Assembly (NCBI GenBank): GCA_964440915.1
Contig: CAYTTV010000027.1
Span: forward strand, 1 to 51,023
Reading direction: 5' to 3'
Origin: CAMPJM01 sp964440915
Lineage (GTDB): Bacteria; Bacteroidota; Bacteroidia; Cytophagales; Cyclobacteriaceae
DNA: 51,023 nucleotides
Within the stretch, counting starts at the first letter, position 1. Every line of letters starts with the position of its first letter. Below are positions 17,372 through 25,749 of the stretch, in pieces. Position numbers and translations under genes: made by a program. The notes below the pieces were generated by a model. It worked only from the letters and a program-made list of their open reading frames with translations. It did not search any database and was not told the origin of the DNA.

Positions 17372-17938
17372 ATGGCTAGAAAAAGAGAAAGAGAAAGTGT
17401 AGAAGTCAATGCCAGCCCTCAGGCTGACATTGCCTTCTTATTGCTTATATTCTTCTTGGTAACCACCACTATCGCTTCAGACAAGGGGTTGGCAATTCTA
17501 TTGCCTCCTAAGCAGGACAGACCTCAAGAGGAAGTTGTCATGAACCAACGTAATATCTTTAAGGTACTAGTCAACTCTCAAAATAGGCTTTTGGTAGAAG
17601 ATGAACCTTTAAATGATATCAGCTTATTAAAGGGTATGGTCAAGGATTTTATCACGAATAATGGAAGAAATCCTAACTTATCTGACAGCCCTGATAAGGC
17701 GGTGGTTTCATTAAAGACCGATAGAGGAACGAGCTATGAAACGTATATTCATGTCTTGGATGAACTTCAAGGAGCCTATTATGACCTGAGGGCTGAAAAA
17801 GTCGGCATTACAGCTGAAGAATATCGTTCACTTGACCAAAAGGATCCAAGGCAAAAGGATTTATACGATAGAGGAAGAGAGGGTCTTCCCATGCAGATTT
17901 CTATTGCTGAACCTACAAACATAGGAGGAACAAGATAA
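17372..17938 (+). CDS. exbD: ExbD/TolR-family protein (first copy)
   Basis: A 188-residue ExbD-type protein with a short cytoplasmic N-terminus, one TM helix (ADIAFLLLIFFLVTTTI) and a periplasmic domain. The proton-carrying Asp of the family is present in PQADIAF. It is longer than E. coli ExbD (141 residues); the extra residues are in the periplasmic part, ending EGLPMQISIAEPTNIGG. Its stop overlaps the ATG of the second exbD (TAATG). With ExbB it should convert proton flow into force on TonB. Confidence 0.92.
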   Translation: MARKRERESVEVNASPQADIAFLLLIFFLVTTTIASDKGLAILLPPKQDRPQEEVVMNQRNIFKVLVNSQNRLLVEDEPLNDISLLKGMVKDFITNNGRNPNLSDSPDKAVVSLKTDRGTSYETYIHVLDELQGAYYDLRAEKVGITAEEYRSLDQKDPRQKDLYDRGREGLPMQISIAEPTNIGGTR

Positions 17939-18405
17939 TGTCAAAATTTAAAAAAGGATCTAAAGCGAGTACTACTATTCCAACCTCGTCTTTGCCGGAT
18001 ATTATTTTCATGCTGTTGTTTTTCTTTATGGTTACGACTGTATTGAGAGAAACGGATATCTTGGTAAGTCAAGACATCCCAAGAGCTGAGCAATTGACAA
18101 AGTTGGAGAGAAAGTCTTTGGTAAGTCACATTTATATCGGTCAACCTAAAAGTGTTGAAAGATATGGCTCTGAACCGAGGATACAAGTCAATGATGTCTT
18201 GGTAACCCCTAAGGATATAGTGCTTTTTGTTAATCAGGAAAAAGACAAGCTTTCAGAGGCAGAGCGTGATCAGATCACCATGTCATTGAAAGTGGACAAG
18301 GAAGCTCACATGGGAATTATTTCTGATGTACAGCAAGAGTTGAGAGAAGCAAATGCAAGAAAGGTAATGTACTCTACTCCAAAAAAATTGGATACGGGCA
18401 TTTAA
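17938..18405 (+). CDS. exbD: ExbD/TolR-family protein (second copy)
   Basis: A 155-residue ExbD-type protein with one TM helix (DIIFMLLFFFMVTTVL) and the conserved Asp in SSLPDIIF. The periplasmic part ends with LREANARKVMYSTPKK, as in other ExbD proteins. It differs clearly in sequence from the first copy, so the motor may carry a mixed ExbD pair. It is the last gene of the operon, and a strong terminator hairpin follows within 15 bases. Confidence 0.92.
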   Translation: MSKFKKGSKASTTIPTSSLPDIIFMLLFFFMVTTVLRETDILVSQDIPRAEQLTKLERKSLVSHIYIGQPKSVERYGSEPRIQVNDVLVTPKDIVLFVNQEKDKLSEAERDQITMSLKVDKEAHMGIISDVQQELREANARKVMYSTPKKLDTGI

Positions 18406-18415
18406 TGATATTATC

Positions 18416-18470
18416 ATAAAACAGCGAAATAGCGCTTTCTGTAAAAGGGAAGCGCTATTGCTGTTTTATA
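18416..18470 (+). terminator. Rho-independent terminator of the exbBD operon
   Basis: ATAAAACAGCGAAATAGCGCT pairs with AGCGCTATTGCTGTTTTAT across a loop of about 13 bases, with one or two bulges in a 19-20 bp stem. The A-rich and T-rich ends suit termination in both directions. Confidence 0.85.
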
Positions 18471-18830
18471 GGGTCACGCTTGAGCGGCCTATTGTATATT
18501 TTTATGCTTTCCTATTCTTATTTTCCAGCTCCTCTCCTACTATATTAGTACAAAATAATGCTCCTCATCTCAGAAAGAAATCCAATTTCTTTCTTGTTCC
18601 TTATAATCAATGTATCTTCATTTTCTACGTCATCGACTCAAATTGTAATGATCGAAATAATATCCGTTTGAACAGGAATGAAATCAATTGATAAAGCTGT
18701 ACTCATTTGATATGGTTCCTTCAAAGCTCACGCAGAAACATTTGGTTGTTTTATGATGTTAAAGAAACTTTGTCTCATTAATATAGTAAACTTAAGGAGT
18801 TAAATAACACATAGAGAAGAAGCACATAGA
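18471..18830. other. Intergenic stretch between exbD and GH15 gene
   Basis: These 360 bases hold no convincing gene. A 77-codon frame here has no family resemblance and ends in low-complexity AT-rich sequence. The promoter of the GH15 gene should lie near 18760-18800, but no perfect consensus is seen. Confidence 0.5.
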
Positions 18831-20615
18831 ATGGAAAAACATATTTATAATCTTGGGGTAATTGGGAATTGTGCATTTTTAGCGCATATAGATAAATCAA
18901 CTAACATAGCTTGGATGTGCTGGCCTAGGTTTGATAGCAGCTTTATCTTTGGGCAGTTGTTGGACAAGCAAAAAGGCGGAGAGTTCTCTATATTACCTGA
19001 TGATGATAATTATTCCTCTAACCAATACTATATCGAAAACACCAATATTCTAAGAACAGAAATCACCAGTAAAGATGGAAAATATAGGGTCACTGATATT
19101 GCTCCAAGATTTTTCCAATTCGAGCGATATTTCCGTCCCTTGATGTTGATCAGGAAAATTGAACCACTGGAAGGGAGTCCCAAAATAAAAGTAACATGTC
19201 GCCCTACCTATAATTACGGTCAACATACACCAGAAAAACGAAGAGGCAGTAGTCATATAGAATTTAGCGGTTATGAAGACCACTTTAGGCTTACTACCGA
19301 TATTTCTCTTTCACATATTATGGAAGAAAATTATTTCGTGCTAAATGAACCTAAATATTTGGTAATGACTTATGGTGTTCCTTTAGAGGCTCCTCTTGTA
19401 AGTACGTCAGAAGAGTTTATAAGGCGCACTATTCAATACTGGCGCGGATGGGTAAAAAGCACCAGTATCACAGACTTCTATCAAACGGCAGTCATCCGCT
19501 CGGCTTTAGTACTTAAAATTCATCAATACGAAGATACCGGAGCAATCATAGCCGCTGCTACTACCAGCCTTCCTGAGTCTCCCGGAAGCGGCAGGAACTG
19601 GGATTACCGCTATTGCTGGCTTAGAGACACATATTATATCCTTACGGCATTCAATAATATAGGGCACTTCGAGGAAATGGAAAAATATTTCCAATACATT
19701 GCTAACATTTCTACTACTACTAAAAAAGGCAGATATCAGCCCTTGTATTCATTAAGCGGGAAGGAGGATCTTGATGAACATTTATTGGACCTAGAGGGAT
19801 ACCTAGGCAATAAACCTGTCCGATTGGGCAATCAGGCATATACCCACATTCAAAATGATGTGTATGGACAGGTATTGATCTCTTTACTGCCATTATACAG
19901 CGATGAACGTTTCATCCATTCGGAAAGGATTCGCTCACATCAATTCATTATTAAAACGCTGAATAAGATCAATGAAATTATGGACGAGCCGGATGCAGGC
20001 TTATGGGAGTTCAGAAATTTCAGCCAATATCACTGCTATACCTACCTCTTCCACTGGGCGGGTGCAAAAGCTGGCTATAAGATTGCCCAACGCTTGGGCG
20101 ACAACAAAATGGAGCGTTTGGCCGAGAAGGTCATGAAAGCTGCTGCTGCAAAAATTGAAGCTTGCTATATACCAGAAGCTAAAGCTTATTCTCAAGCAAT
20201 AGGCAACACAAACATGGATGCGAGCACATTGCAGTTGATCATGATGAATTACTTGGATCCTAATAGCCAAAAGGCAAAAGATCACCTGAGTTGGCTGGAG
20301 CAAGGGTTAAAAACCAAAGAAGGACTTTTTTATCGCTACAAGCATGCAGATGATTTTGGCCTGCCAGAGTCTACATTTTTGATTTGTGCCTTTTGGTATG
20401 TTGAAGCACTGGCTTCTGTTGGAAAGGTTGATGAGGCAGCAAAGGAATTTGAAAAGTTGCTTTCCTATACCAATCACTTAGGACTATTAAGTGAAGACGT
20501 TCATGCAGAAAGCGGAAGTCAGTGGGGCAATTTCCCTCAAGCTTATAGTCACGTTGGACTTGTAAATGCAGCTTTTAAAATCACCAGTAAAATGGATAGA
20601 CCTAACTTTTTGTAA
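18831..20615 (+). CDS. Glycoside hydrolase family 15 protein (glucoamylase/trehalase-like)
   Basis: A 594-residue protein with the two-part layout of bacterial GH15 enzymes: an N-terminal beta-sandwich (about 1-220; YNLGVIGNCAFLAHID, IAWMCWPRFDSS) and a C-terminal (alpha/alpha)6 barrel. Signature blocks are GRNWDYRYCWLRDTYY (about 254-269) and DAGLWEFR, where Glu393 is the probable general acid; a late GLPESTFLICAFWYVEAL block probably holds the base. No signal peptide is present, so it acts in the cytoplasm. Family members hydrolyse alpha-glucosides such as maltooligosaccharides or trehalose; the substrate cannot be fixed from sequence. It has no sugar-metabolism neighbours here. Confidence 0.88.
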   Translation: MEKHIYNLGVIGNCAFLAHIDKSTNIAWMCWPRFDSSFIFGQLLDKQKGGEFSILPDDDNYSSNQYYIENTNILRTEITSKDGKYRVTDIAPRFFQFERYFRPLMLIRKIEPLEGSPKIKVTCRPTYNYGQHTPEKRRGSSHIEFSGYEDHFRLTTDISLSHIMEENYFVLNEPKYLVMTYGVPLEAPLVSTSEEFIRRTIQYWRGWVKSTSITDFYQTAVIRSALVLKIHQYEDTGAIIAAATTSLPESPGSGRNWDYRYCWLRDTYYILTAFNNIGHFEEMEKYFQYIANISTTTKKGRYQPLYSLSGKEDLDEHLLDLEGYLGNKPVRLGNQAYTHIQNDVYGQVLISLLPLYSDERFIHSERIRSHQFIIKTLNKINEIMDEPDAGLWEFRNFSQYHCYTYLFHWAGAKAGYKIAQRLGDNKMERLAEKVMKAAAAKIEACYIPEAKAYSQAIGNTNMDASTLQLIMMNYLDPNSQKAKDHLSWLEQGLKTKEGLFYRYKHADDFGLPESTFLICAFWYVEALASVGKVDEAAKEFEKLLSYTNHLGLLSEDVHAESGSQWGNFPQAYSHVGLVNAAFKITSKMDRPNFL

Positions 20616-20995
20616 GTGCAACCTTAAGCGTTGGAGGAGTGAACGAAAGTGAGGATATTAGAATGTGTAAGTAAATAGGGTAGTATAGTCTTGGTGGGAT
20701 TAAACTTACCTTCCTCTTTATGCCCATTCGTCTACCTGAGATTGCTTTACTTTCGCTTAAACCTACGATGTGTGATTTCATAAAGTCACGTTGTCCCCAG
20801 CGCATTGCTATAAAAAAAGCCGTTTGCAATGGTGCAGTACGTTAGGCTCCCTTCTTGTCAATTGCAAATTACCTTTGCCAACTTGATTTCTGAAGTCTAT
20901 TTATCTGATGGCTAACCTCTACGCCCAAACTGTCTATTGCCAACCTCGATATATATTGTCTCAAATCTAGTATGTGCAATTAGCCATCGATATTG
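20616..20995. repeat. Intergenic stretch with decayed dispersed repeats
   Basis: No gene is seen. Segment 20738-20757 (GAGATTGCTTTACTTTCGCT) matches 16 of 17 aligned bases at 28010-28026 and resembles the widespread GAGATTGCTTCGC intergenic repeat. Segments 20857-20885 and 20928-20985 contain the words CAATTGC, TTGCCAA and GTCTCAAATCTAGTATG of the other repeat family found in this window. All copies are degenerate. Confidence 0.45.
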
Positions 20996-20996
20996 C

Positions 20997-21026
20997 TTGA
21001 ATAATCCTAATTAAAATCTATTTTTG
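20997..21026 (+). promoter_or_regulatory. Bacteroidota-type promoter of the sigma/anti-sigma operon
   Basis: TTG (20997-20999) is followed after 19 bases by TATTTTTG (21019-21026), a perfect TAnnTTTG. Transcription would start near 21033. That rules out the TTG at 21024 as the sigma-factor start and supports the TTG at 21057. Confidence 0.6.
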
Positions 21027-21056
21027 CTTTCATTTTGTACCGCCGACCAAAATCCA

Positions 21057-21647
21057 TTGACACAACCTCAGGACATCACACTTAGAATAAAGGCTGGCGA
21101 CAAGCAAGCTTTTGAAGAGGTGTTTCGACGCTGCTATGCAGAGATGTGCGGTTATGCTAGTAGATATCTTGAGGATGAAGACGAAGCCGAAGAGATCGTG
21201 CAGGAGGTATTTTTCAACTACTGGAATAAAAAAGAAACTCTTGACATAGTAGAGTCCTTGGAAGGCTATTTGTTCCGGTCGGTACGAAATGCGTGCCTCA
21301 ATCATTTGAAGCACATGCAAGTTCGAACAAAATTTGTCCAGCAAGCCTCTTTGAACGAGGAGGAAAACAGTTTTTCAAACAGCATCGAGGTGCTTGAATT
21401 ACAGGAAAGGATAGAAAGCTGCATATGCCAATTGCCTCCGGAGCGAAAGAAAATATTTAAGCTGAGCAGAGAAGAAGGGCTGAAATACAGGGAAATAGCA
21501 GCGCAACTGGGGCTGTCGATAAAAACAGTAGAAACCCAAATGGGCAAAGCTTTGAAGTTTTTAAGAGAGAATTTGACAGAATATCTTCCTGTTTTATTGT
21601 TGATCTTTCTATTACAGTTGGTCTATGAACTTGCACATTATTTTTAA
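21057..21647 (+). CDS. ECF RNA polymerase sigma factor (FecI-like)
   Basis: About 196 residues with sigma region 2 (DKQAFEEVFRRCYAEMCGYASRYLEDEDEAEEIVQEVFFNYW, split over 20 residues by helix breaks) and sigma region 4 (REIAAQLGLSIKTVETQMGKAL). It belongs to the Bacteroidota sigma-70 family group that pairs with FecR. The last 20 or so residues are hydrophobic (LPVLLLIFLLQLVYELAHYF), a common tail in this group. There is no ATG before the one in AEMCGY, which would delete part of region 2, so the start must be TTG at 21057 or 21024; the promoter position favours 21057. It should direct polymerase to its own operon or an unlinked target when FecR releases it. Confidence 0.88.
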   Translation: MTQPQDITLRIKAGDKQAFEEVFRRCYAEMCGYASRYLEDEDEAEEIVQEVFFNYWNKKETLDIVESLEGYLFRSVRNACLNHLKHMQVRTKFVQQASLNEEENSFSNSIEVLELQERIESCICQLPPERKKIFKLSREEGLKYREIAAQLGLSIKTVETQMGKALKFLRENLTEYLPVLLLIFLLQLVYELAHYF

Positions 21648-21697
21648 AATGAATCAGGGTAAAACCGTTTAGAGTTGTCTATACATAAATTGGCTCA

Positions 21698-22714
21698 ATG
21701 GCTAAAGAAAATGAACATATAGATTATGAATTGATCACCAAGTTTCTTGCAGGTGAGGTAAGTGCCGACGAAGCTGCCCAAGTCATGCTATGGCGGGAAG
21801 CATCGGAAAGCAACTCCCGTACATTTTCTGAAATGGAAACACTTTGGAAGGAAGCAGGAAAAGCTACGCCTCGCAAAAGAGCCCAAGTAGATGTAGACAA
21901 AGGTTGGCAGAATCTGAATGCGAGGATCCAGACGGAAGAAAGTCCTAAGGAGGTGCACAAACCTGAGGCAACAATTAAGCCTTTGTACTATTATTTTTCA
22001 AGGGTTGCTGCCCTATTGGTCGTAGGAATAAGCCTGTATTGGATTTATGACCTCTCCACACAACCTTCTGGGAATGTAGTGCTCGCTGCAGTAGATCAAG
22101 TGCTGAACGACACCCTTCCCGATGGCTCTACTGTGTCCTTAAATGTCTCTTCTCAGTTGACTTATGAACAATCATTCGGCAATAGCAGCAGGAAAGTTTC
22201 TCTTAAAGGCGAAGGATATTTCAGTGTACAACATGATGCCCAAAAGCCCTTTGTGGTAGAAGCCAATGGAACTACCGTAACAGTGTTGGGTACTTCTTTT
22301 TATGTACAGGCGTACGACAGTCTAGGACAAATTACCATTGGGGTAAAAGATGGAACAGTGAAGGTAACCACCAAAAACGTGGAGCAAATCCTAAAAGCAG
22401 GGGAAACTATGATTATTGACCGTTCCTCTAAGGAAATTCAGGCAATCGAACCTTTTGATCCCAATGCACTTTTTTGGGATTCAGCCACCCTCATATTTCA
22501 AAACGAAAGACTGGGGATTGTTTTTGAAACTTTGCAAATGCATTACAATGCTTTGATTGTAGTTGAGAATAAAGCAATCTTAAATTGTAGGTTGACAGCC
22601 AGATTTTATGGGGAGGACATCGATCAGGTCCTTGAGAGCATCAGCGAAAGTTTTAATCTCAGTGCTATAAAAGAGAATAAGCAGTACATTATTTCAGGCA
22701 GTGGCTGTGAATAA
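21698..22714 (+). CDS. FecR-type anti-sigma factor
   Basis: A 338-residue protein with an N-terminal cytoplasmic sigma-binding region (about 1-85), a TM helix (about 91-110, ALLVVGISLYWIYDL), a periplasmic FecR domain (DTLPDGSTVSLNVSSQLTY ... GEGYFSVQHDAQKPFVV) and a C-terminal DUF4974 domain (LGIVFETLQMHYNALIVVEN ... ILNCRLTARFYGEDIDQVLESI). It should hold or activate the sigma factor encoded just upstream and receive a signal through contact with an STN domain in the periplasm. That partner is encoded directly downstream, overlapping this gene by eight bases. Confidence 0.93.
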   Translation: MAKENEHIDYELITKFLAGEVSADEAAQVMLWREASESNSRTFSEMETLWKEAGKATPRKRAQVDVDKGWQNLNARIQTEESPKEVHKPEATIKPLYYYFSRVAALLVVGISLYWIYDLSTQPSGNVVLAAVDQVLNDTLPDGSTVSLNVSSQLTYEQSFGNSSRKVSLKGEGYFSVQHDAQKPFVVEANGTTVTVLGTSFYVQAYDSLGQITIGVKDGTVKVTTKNVEQILKAGETMIIDRSSKEIQAIEPFDPNALFWDSATLIFQNERLGIVFETLQMHYNALIVVENKAILNCRLTARFYGEDIDQVLESISESFNLSAIKENKQYIISGSGCE

Positions 22715-24650
22715 GATCAGTGTTCGATATTTGCTTCTTTGCCTACTATTTTCTCTAGCTTGGTCAGCACAAGCCCAAGATAACCTGCTCAGGAGAAAAG
22801 TGAGTTTTACGGTCCATGGAAAGCCACTAGAGCATGTCTTGCTAGACATGTCCGAAATGGCAGGCTTTACTTTCTCTTATGATGCCTCCATCCTATCTCA
22901 TAATACAGAAACGATAACCTATTCTTTAAAAAATGAATCAGTAAAGTCAACATTAGACAAGTTGCTTCCTGAAAACATCGATTATAAGGTAAGCGGCAAC
23001 CATTTGATTTTATTGGAAAAGTCTCCGGAGAACATTTCAGGGAAAAAGGAAAAATATACAATTTCTGGGCGAGTAATTTCTGTGGAAGACAATGTTCCTT
23101 TAGAAAATATTGTGGTTTATGAAGTAAGCAGTTTGGTCTCCTCTCTCACTGATGCAGAAGGAAGATTTTCCATGGTCATTCCTGTACATTTTCAGCATTT
23201 TGGGCTTTCTTTTAATCACCAGTACTTTCATGAGAAAGTCATTTTCGTAACGCCGAAAGATCAAACGTTGACCGTCCCCTTAAAACCAAAGCGCGAAAAG
23301 AAAGAAATTGATAAGCTCGAAAGTATACCAGCTTCGCCTACACCGGTAGAATCCCTGTCATTGGTAAGGACTTTGGTTCCGTCTGAACTGTTCGTCAGAA
23401 CAAAGAATCTGGACCTAGTTCGTCAGGTAACAGCCCAAATTTCCTTCCTTCCCTCTATGGGAACCAATTTGAAGATGAGCGGAATAATAGAAAACAGTTT
23501 TTCCGTCAACGTGCTGGCCGGATATGCCTATGGGGTAAATAAGTTCGAAATGGGTGGATTGGTCAACATTATTAGGAAAGATGTAAAAGGAATCCAAATT
23601 GCAGGGATGGGCAATATTGTAGGTCAAAACGTACAGGGTGCTCAGGTTTCAGGGCTTTTTAATTATGACCGAGGTTATTTAAAGGGGGTGCAGGTCGCAG
23701 GCATTTACAATATGCTCAAAGATTCCCTCAATGGGACTCAAGTTGCAGGGATAGGCAATACAACAATAGGACATGTGAAGGGTCTACAGTTCGCTGGTCT
23801 CTATAATTATGCTAACGAACATGTCGACGGAACTCAAATCTCTGGTTTGATAAACTTTGCTGAGAAAGAAGTACAATCATTACAATTTGCCGGGCTATAT
23901 AACAAAGCCGGGAAAGTCGATGGCACACAAATTTCCGGTCTGGTCAATTATTCGTCAGGTACAGTTAAGGGGATGCAATTGTCTGGCCTTATCAACAAAG
24001 CCAAAGCCGTAGAAGCCTTGCAATTGAGCGGTATAGCCAATATAGTCCAAGATACAGTTGGAGGCGCACAGATAAGCAGTCTTTTTAATTATGCACAATA
24101 TGTGAACGGCAGCCAAGTGGGTTTGATAAACATAGCAGATTCTGCTTCTGGAATTCCGGTGGGGTTCTTTAGCTATATCAAACAAGGGCACCATCGGTTT
24201 GAGTTTTATATCACAGAAATATTACCTGCCAATATTGCCTTTAAGACAGGGGTCAAGAAATTCTACAATATTTTTACAGGAGGAATAGGCGCTTGGTCAG
24301 GTCATAATAGGCTTTCATTGGGCTATGGACTGGGCACAGAAAGGAGCTTAACCGAAAGTACTGCACTTAATTTTGAGGTTACCAACCATATCATTTTTGA
24401 AAAAGTTGGTTTTCAGAGGGACTTCAACTCCCTTATGCGATTGGAAGTGAATTTTGTCAGGACAAAATCAAAAAATATCGGTTTTTCTATAGGCCCTTCA
24501 CTCAATCTATTGTTCTCAGACATTATAGATGTTGAAAATGGCAAGGCAAGTACAACGCTTGCTCCTTATACCTTAATCGACACTAAAATAGGCAATGGTG
24601 CTGGTCAGGTTTGGATCGGAGGCAAAGCGACTGCATACTGGGCATTTTGA
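22707..24650 (+). CDS. STN-domain protein with G-x-Q repeat domain and probable outer-membrane barrel
   Basis: About 647 residues from a GTG at 22707 (a GTG at 22701 is also possible). In order: signal peptide ending SAQAQ (near 24); STN (secretin/TonB short N-terminal) domain, about 28-105 (VSFTVHGKPLEHVLLDMSEMAG); CarboxypepD_reg-like domain, about 118-195; linker; 10-12 repeats of about 20 residues with the core GxQxxGLxN (about 280-490); and a C-terminal part rich in alternating hydrophobic and aromatic residues that ends AYWAF, an outer-membrane barrel-type end. The repeats resemble the LA_2272-type surface repeat family. There is no TonB plug or receptor barrel. The start overlaps fecR, so it is the periplasm-facing partner of that system. 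What it senses is unknown. Confidence 0.75.
   Translation: MNKISVRYLLLCLLFSLAWSAQAQDNLLRRKVSFTVHGKPLEHVLLDMSEMAGFTFSYDASILSHNTETITYSLKNESVKSTLDKLLPENIDYKVSGNHLILLEKSPENISGKKEKYTISGRVISVEDNVPLENIVVYEVSSLVSSLTDAEGRFSMVIPVHFQHFGLSFNHQYFHEKVIFVTPKDQTLTVPLKPKREKKEIDKLESIPASPTPVESLSLVRTLVPSELFVRTKNLDLVRQVTAQISFLPSMGTNLKMSGIIENSFSVNVLAGYAYGVNKFEMGGLVNIIRKDVKGIQIAGMGNIVGQNVQGAQVSGLFNYDRGYLKGVQVAGIYNMLKDSLNGTQVAGIGNTTIGHVKGLQFAGLYNYANEHVDGTQISGLINFAEKEVQSLQFAGLYNKAGKVDGTQISGLVNYSSGTVKGMQLSGLINKAKAVEALQLSGIANIVQDTVGGAQISSLFNYAQYVNGSQVGLINIADSASGIPVGFFSYIKQGHHRFEFYITEILPANIAFKTGVKKFYNIFTGGIGAWSGHNRLSLGYGLGTERSLTESTALNFEVTNHIIFEKVGFQRDFNSLMRLEVNFVRTKSKNIGFSIGPSLNLLFSDIIDVENGKASTTLAPYTLIDTKIGNGAGQVWIGGKATAYWAF
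23544..24171 (+). repeat. Coding tandem repeats, about 20 residues each (G-x-Q-x-x-G-x-x-N)
   Basis: Successive units read KGIQIAGMGN, QGAQVSGLFN, KGVQVAGIYN, NGTQVAGIGN, KGLQFAGLYN, DGTQISGLIN and so on, spaced about 20 residues apart. The regular short turn-strand pattern suggests a parallel beta-helix or stacked solenoid. The DNA copies have diverged, so the repeat is old and kept by selection on the protein. Confidence 0.85.
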
Positions 24651-24666
24651 AAGAAAGGTCATAAAC

Positions 24667-24701
24667 ACAAAAGCCGAATTCTATAAGAAAACGGCTTTTG
24701 T
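24667..24701. terminator. Bidirectional terminator between convergent genes
   Basis: ACAAAAGCCG pairs with CGGCTTTTGT across a 15-base loop. A-rich and T-rich ends allow it to stop both the STN gene (+) and the repeat-protein gene (-). Confidence 0.75.
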
Positions 24702-24734
24702 AATCTATTCTCCTAATGAGAATTCACTACATCG

Positions 24735-25568
24735 TTAATAGGTTGTAGTGCCTGTAGTTCCCCCAGTTGTGCCGCTTGTCGTTCCAGAAGTAGATCCGCT
24801 TGTTGTCCCAGAAGTAGATCCGCTCGTAGTTCCAGAGGTAGATCCGCTCGTAGTTCCAGAGGTTGTTCCACTTGTAGTCCCTGAGGTTGTTCCACTTGTA
24901 GTCCCAGAAGTTGACCTATTATTCTCCCAATCATTACCAGAGGTGGTTGCACCAGTGGTTGTCCTTGAAGTAGTTCCACTTGTGGTACCAGACGTGGTCC
25001 TATTGTTGTCCCAGTCGTTACCTGAGGTAGTCGCCCCTGAAGTCGTTCCGCTTGTGGTACCAGACGTAGTCCTATTGTTGTCCCAGTCATTGCCTGAGGT
25101 GGTTGCCCCTGAGGTTGTACCACTTGTTGTACCCGAAGTAGTTCTGGTGTTATCCCTGTCTCTACCAGCAGGAGTCCCTCCAGTTGTTCTTACGCCACTG
25201 GTAGTACCCGATGTAGTCCTTACAGAATCAGCGTCCCTGCCAGAAGTGGTCTTGTTAGTAGTGCCGGAAGTAGTTCCACTTGTTGTGCCGCTTGTGGTCC
25301 TTGTTTTTTTATGATCCTTTTTATCGCTATTATTTCTTCGATCATTGTCATCCTCCATATCACCACTGGTAGTACCACCTGAAGTCGTTCTTGAGGTCGT
25401 TCCACTAGTTGAGCCTGACGTTGTGCTGCCACTAGTCGTATTGGTGCTTTGGGAAAAGGCATCATTCAGTGCTCCAAATCCTAAAAAAGTAACCGCTGCT
25501 ATAGCCGTCCCTAAGGCTATCGTCTTGAGTTTAAAAAGTCCAGTTTTGTCTTTCTTAATTGTTTTCAT
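24735..25568 (-). CDS. Secreted Thr/Ser/Gly tandem-repeat protein
   Basis: A 277-residue protein. An N-terminal basic region and hydrophobic segment (LKTIALGTAIAAVTFLGFGA) end in DAFSQ, a likely signal peptidase site near residue 40. The rest is almost entirely built from TTSG tetrapeptides, broken by charged blocks: MEDDNDRRNNSDKKDHKKT, RDADSV, RDRDNT and three near-identical NDWDNN/NDWENN units. No fold or family is recognisable; it looks like a flexible, possibly glycosylated surface or cell-wall linker chain. Threonine-rich TTSG tracts would suit O-glycosylation, which is inference. The antisense strand is also open (VVPEV repeats), but it has no signal peptide or start context. Expansion or contraction of repeats between strains is likely. 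Confidence 0.75.
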   Translation of the reverse strand: MKTIKKDKTGLFKLKTIALGTAIAAVTFLGFGALNDAFSQSTNTTSGSTTSGSTSGTTSRTTSGGTTSGDMEDDNDRRNNSDKKDHKKTRTTSGTTSGTTSGTTNKTTSGRDADSVRTTSGTTSGVRTTGGTPAGRDRDNTRTTSGTTSGTTSGATTSGNDWDNNRTTSGTTSGTTSGATTSGNDWDNNRTTSGTTSGTTSRTTTGATTSGNDWENNRSTSGTTSGTTSGTTSGTTSGTTSGSTSGTTSGSTSGTTSGSTSGTTSGTTGGTTGTTTY

Positions 25569-25749
25569 GGTTATAATATTAAAGTGAAAAAATATAGATT
25601 ATAACCTTAAACAAAGAGTATGGTTTATAAAAAAATAAAATATAAGAAATAAATATACGGTATGTTACATGATTATTTTACACATTTTTAAACTGGCACC
25701 TAGCTCAATAGCTTCCATGTCTCTTTCTAAAGGTGCCGCTCCTTTGATA

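Noticed and set aside
18458..18691. 77-codon plus-strand frame after the exbBD terminator
   Set aside because: It begins within the terminator hairpin and has no domain, good start or conserved look.
24748..25314. Long plus-strand frame with VVPEV repeats
   Set aside because: It is the antisense shadow of the TTSG repeat gene. It has no signal peptide or start context, while the minus-strand frame has a proper signal sequence.
24753..25461. Possible CRISPR array because of short regular DNA repeats
   Set aside because: The repeats are coding TTSG codons with no constant-length unique spacers, and no cas genes are present.
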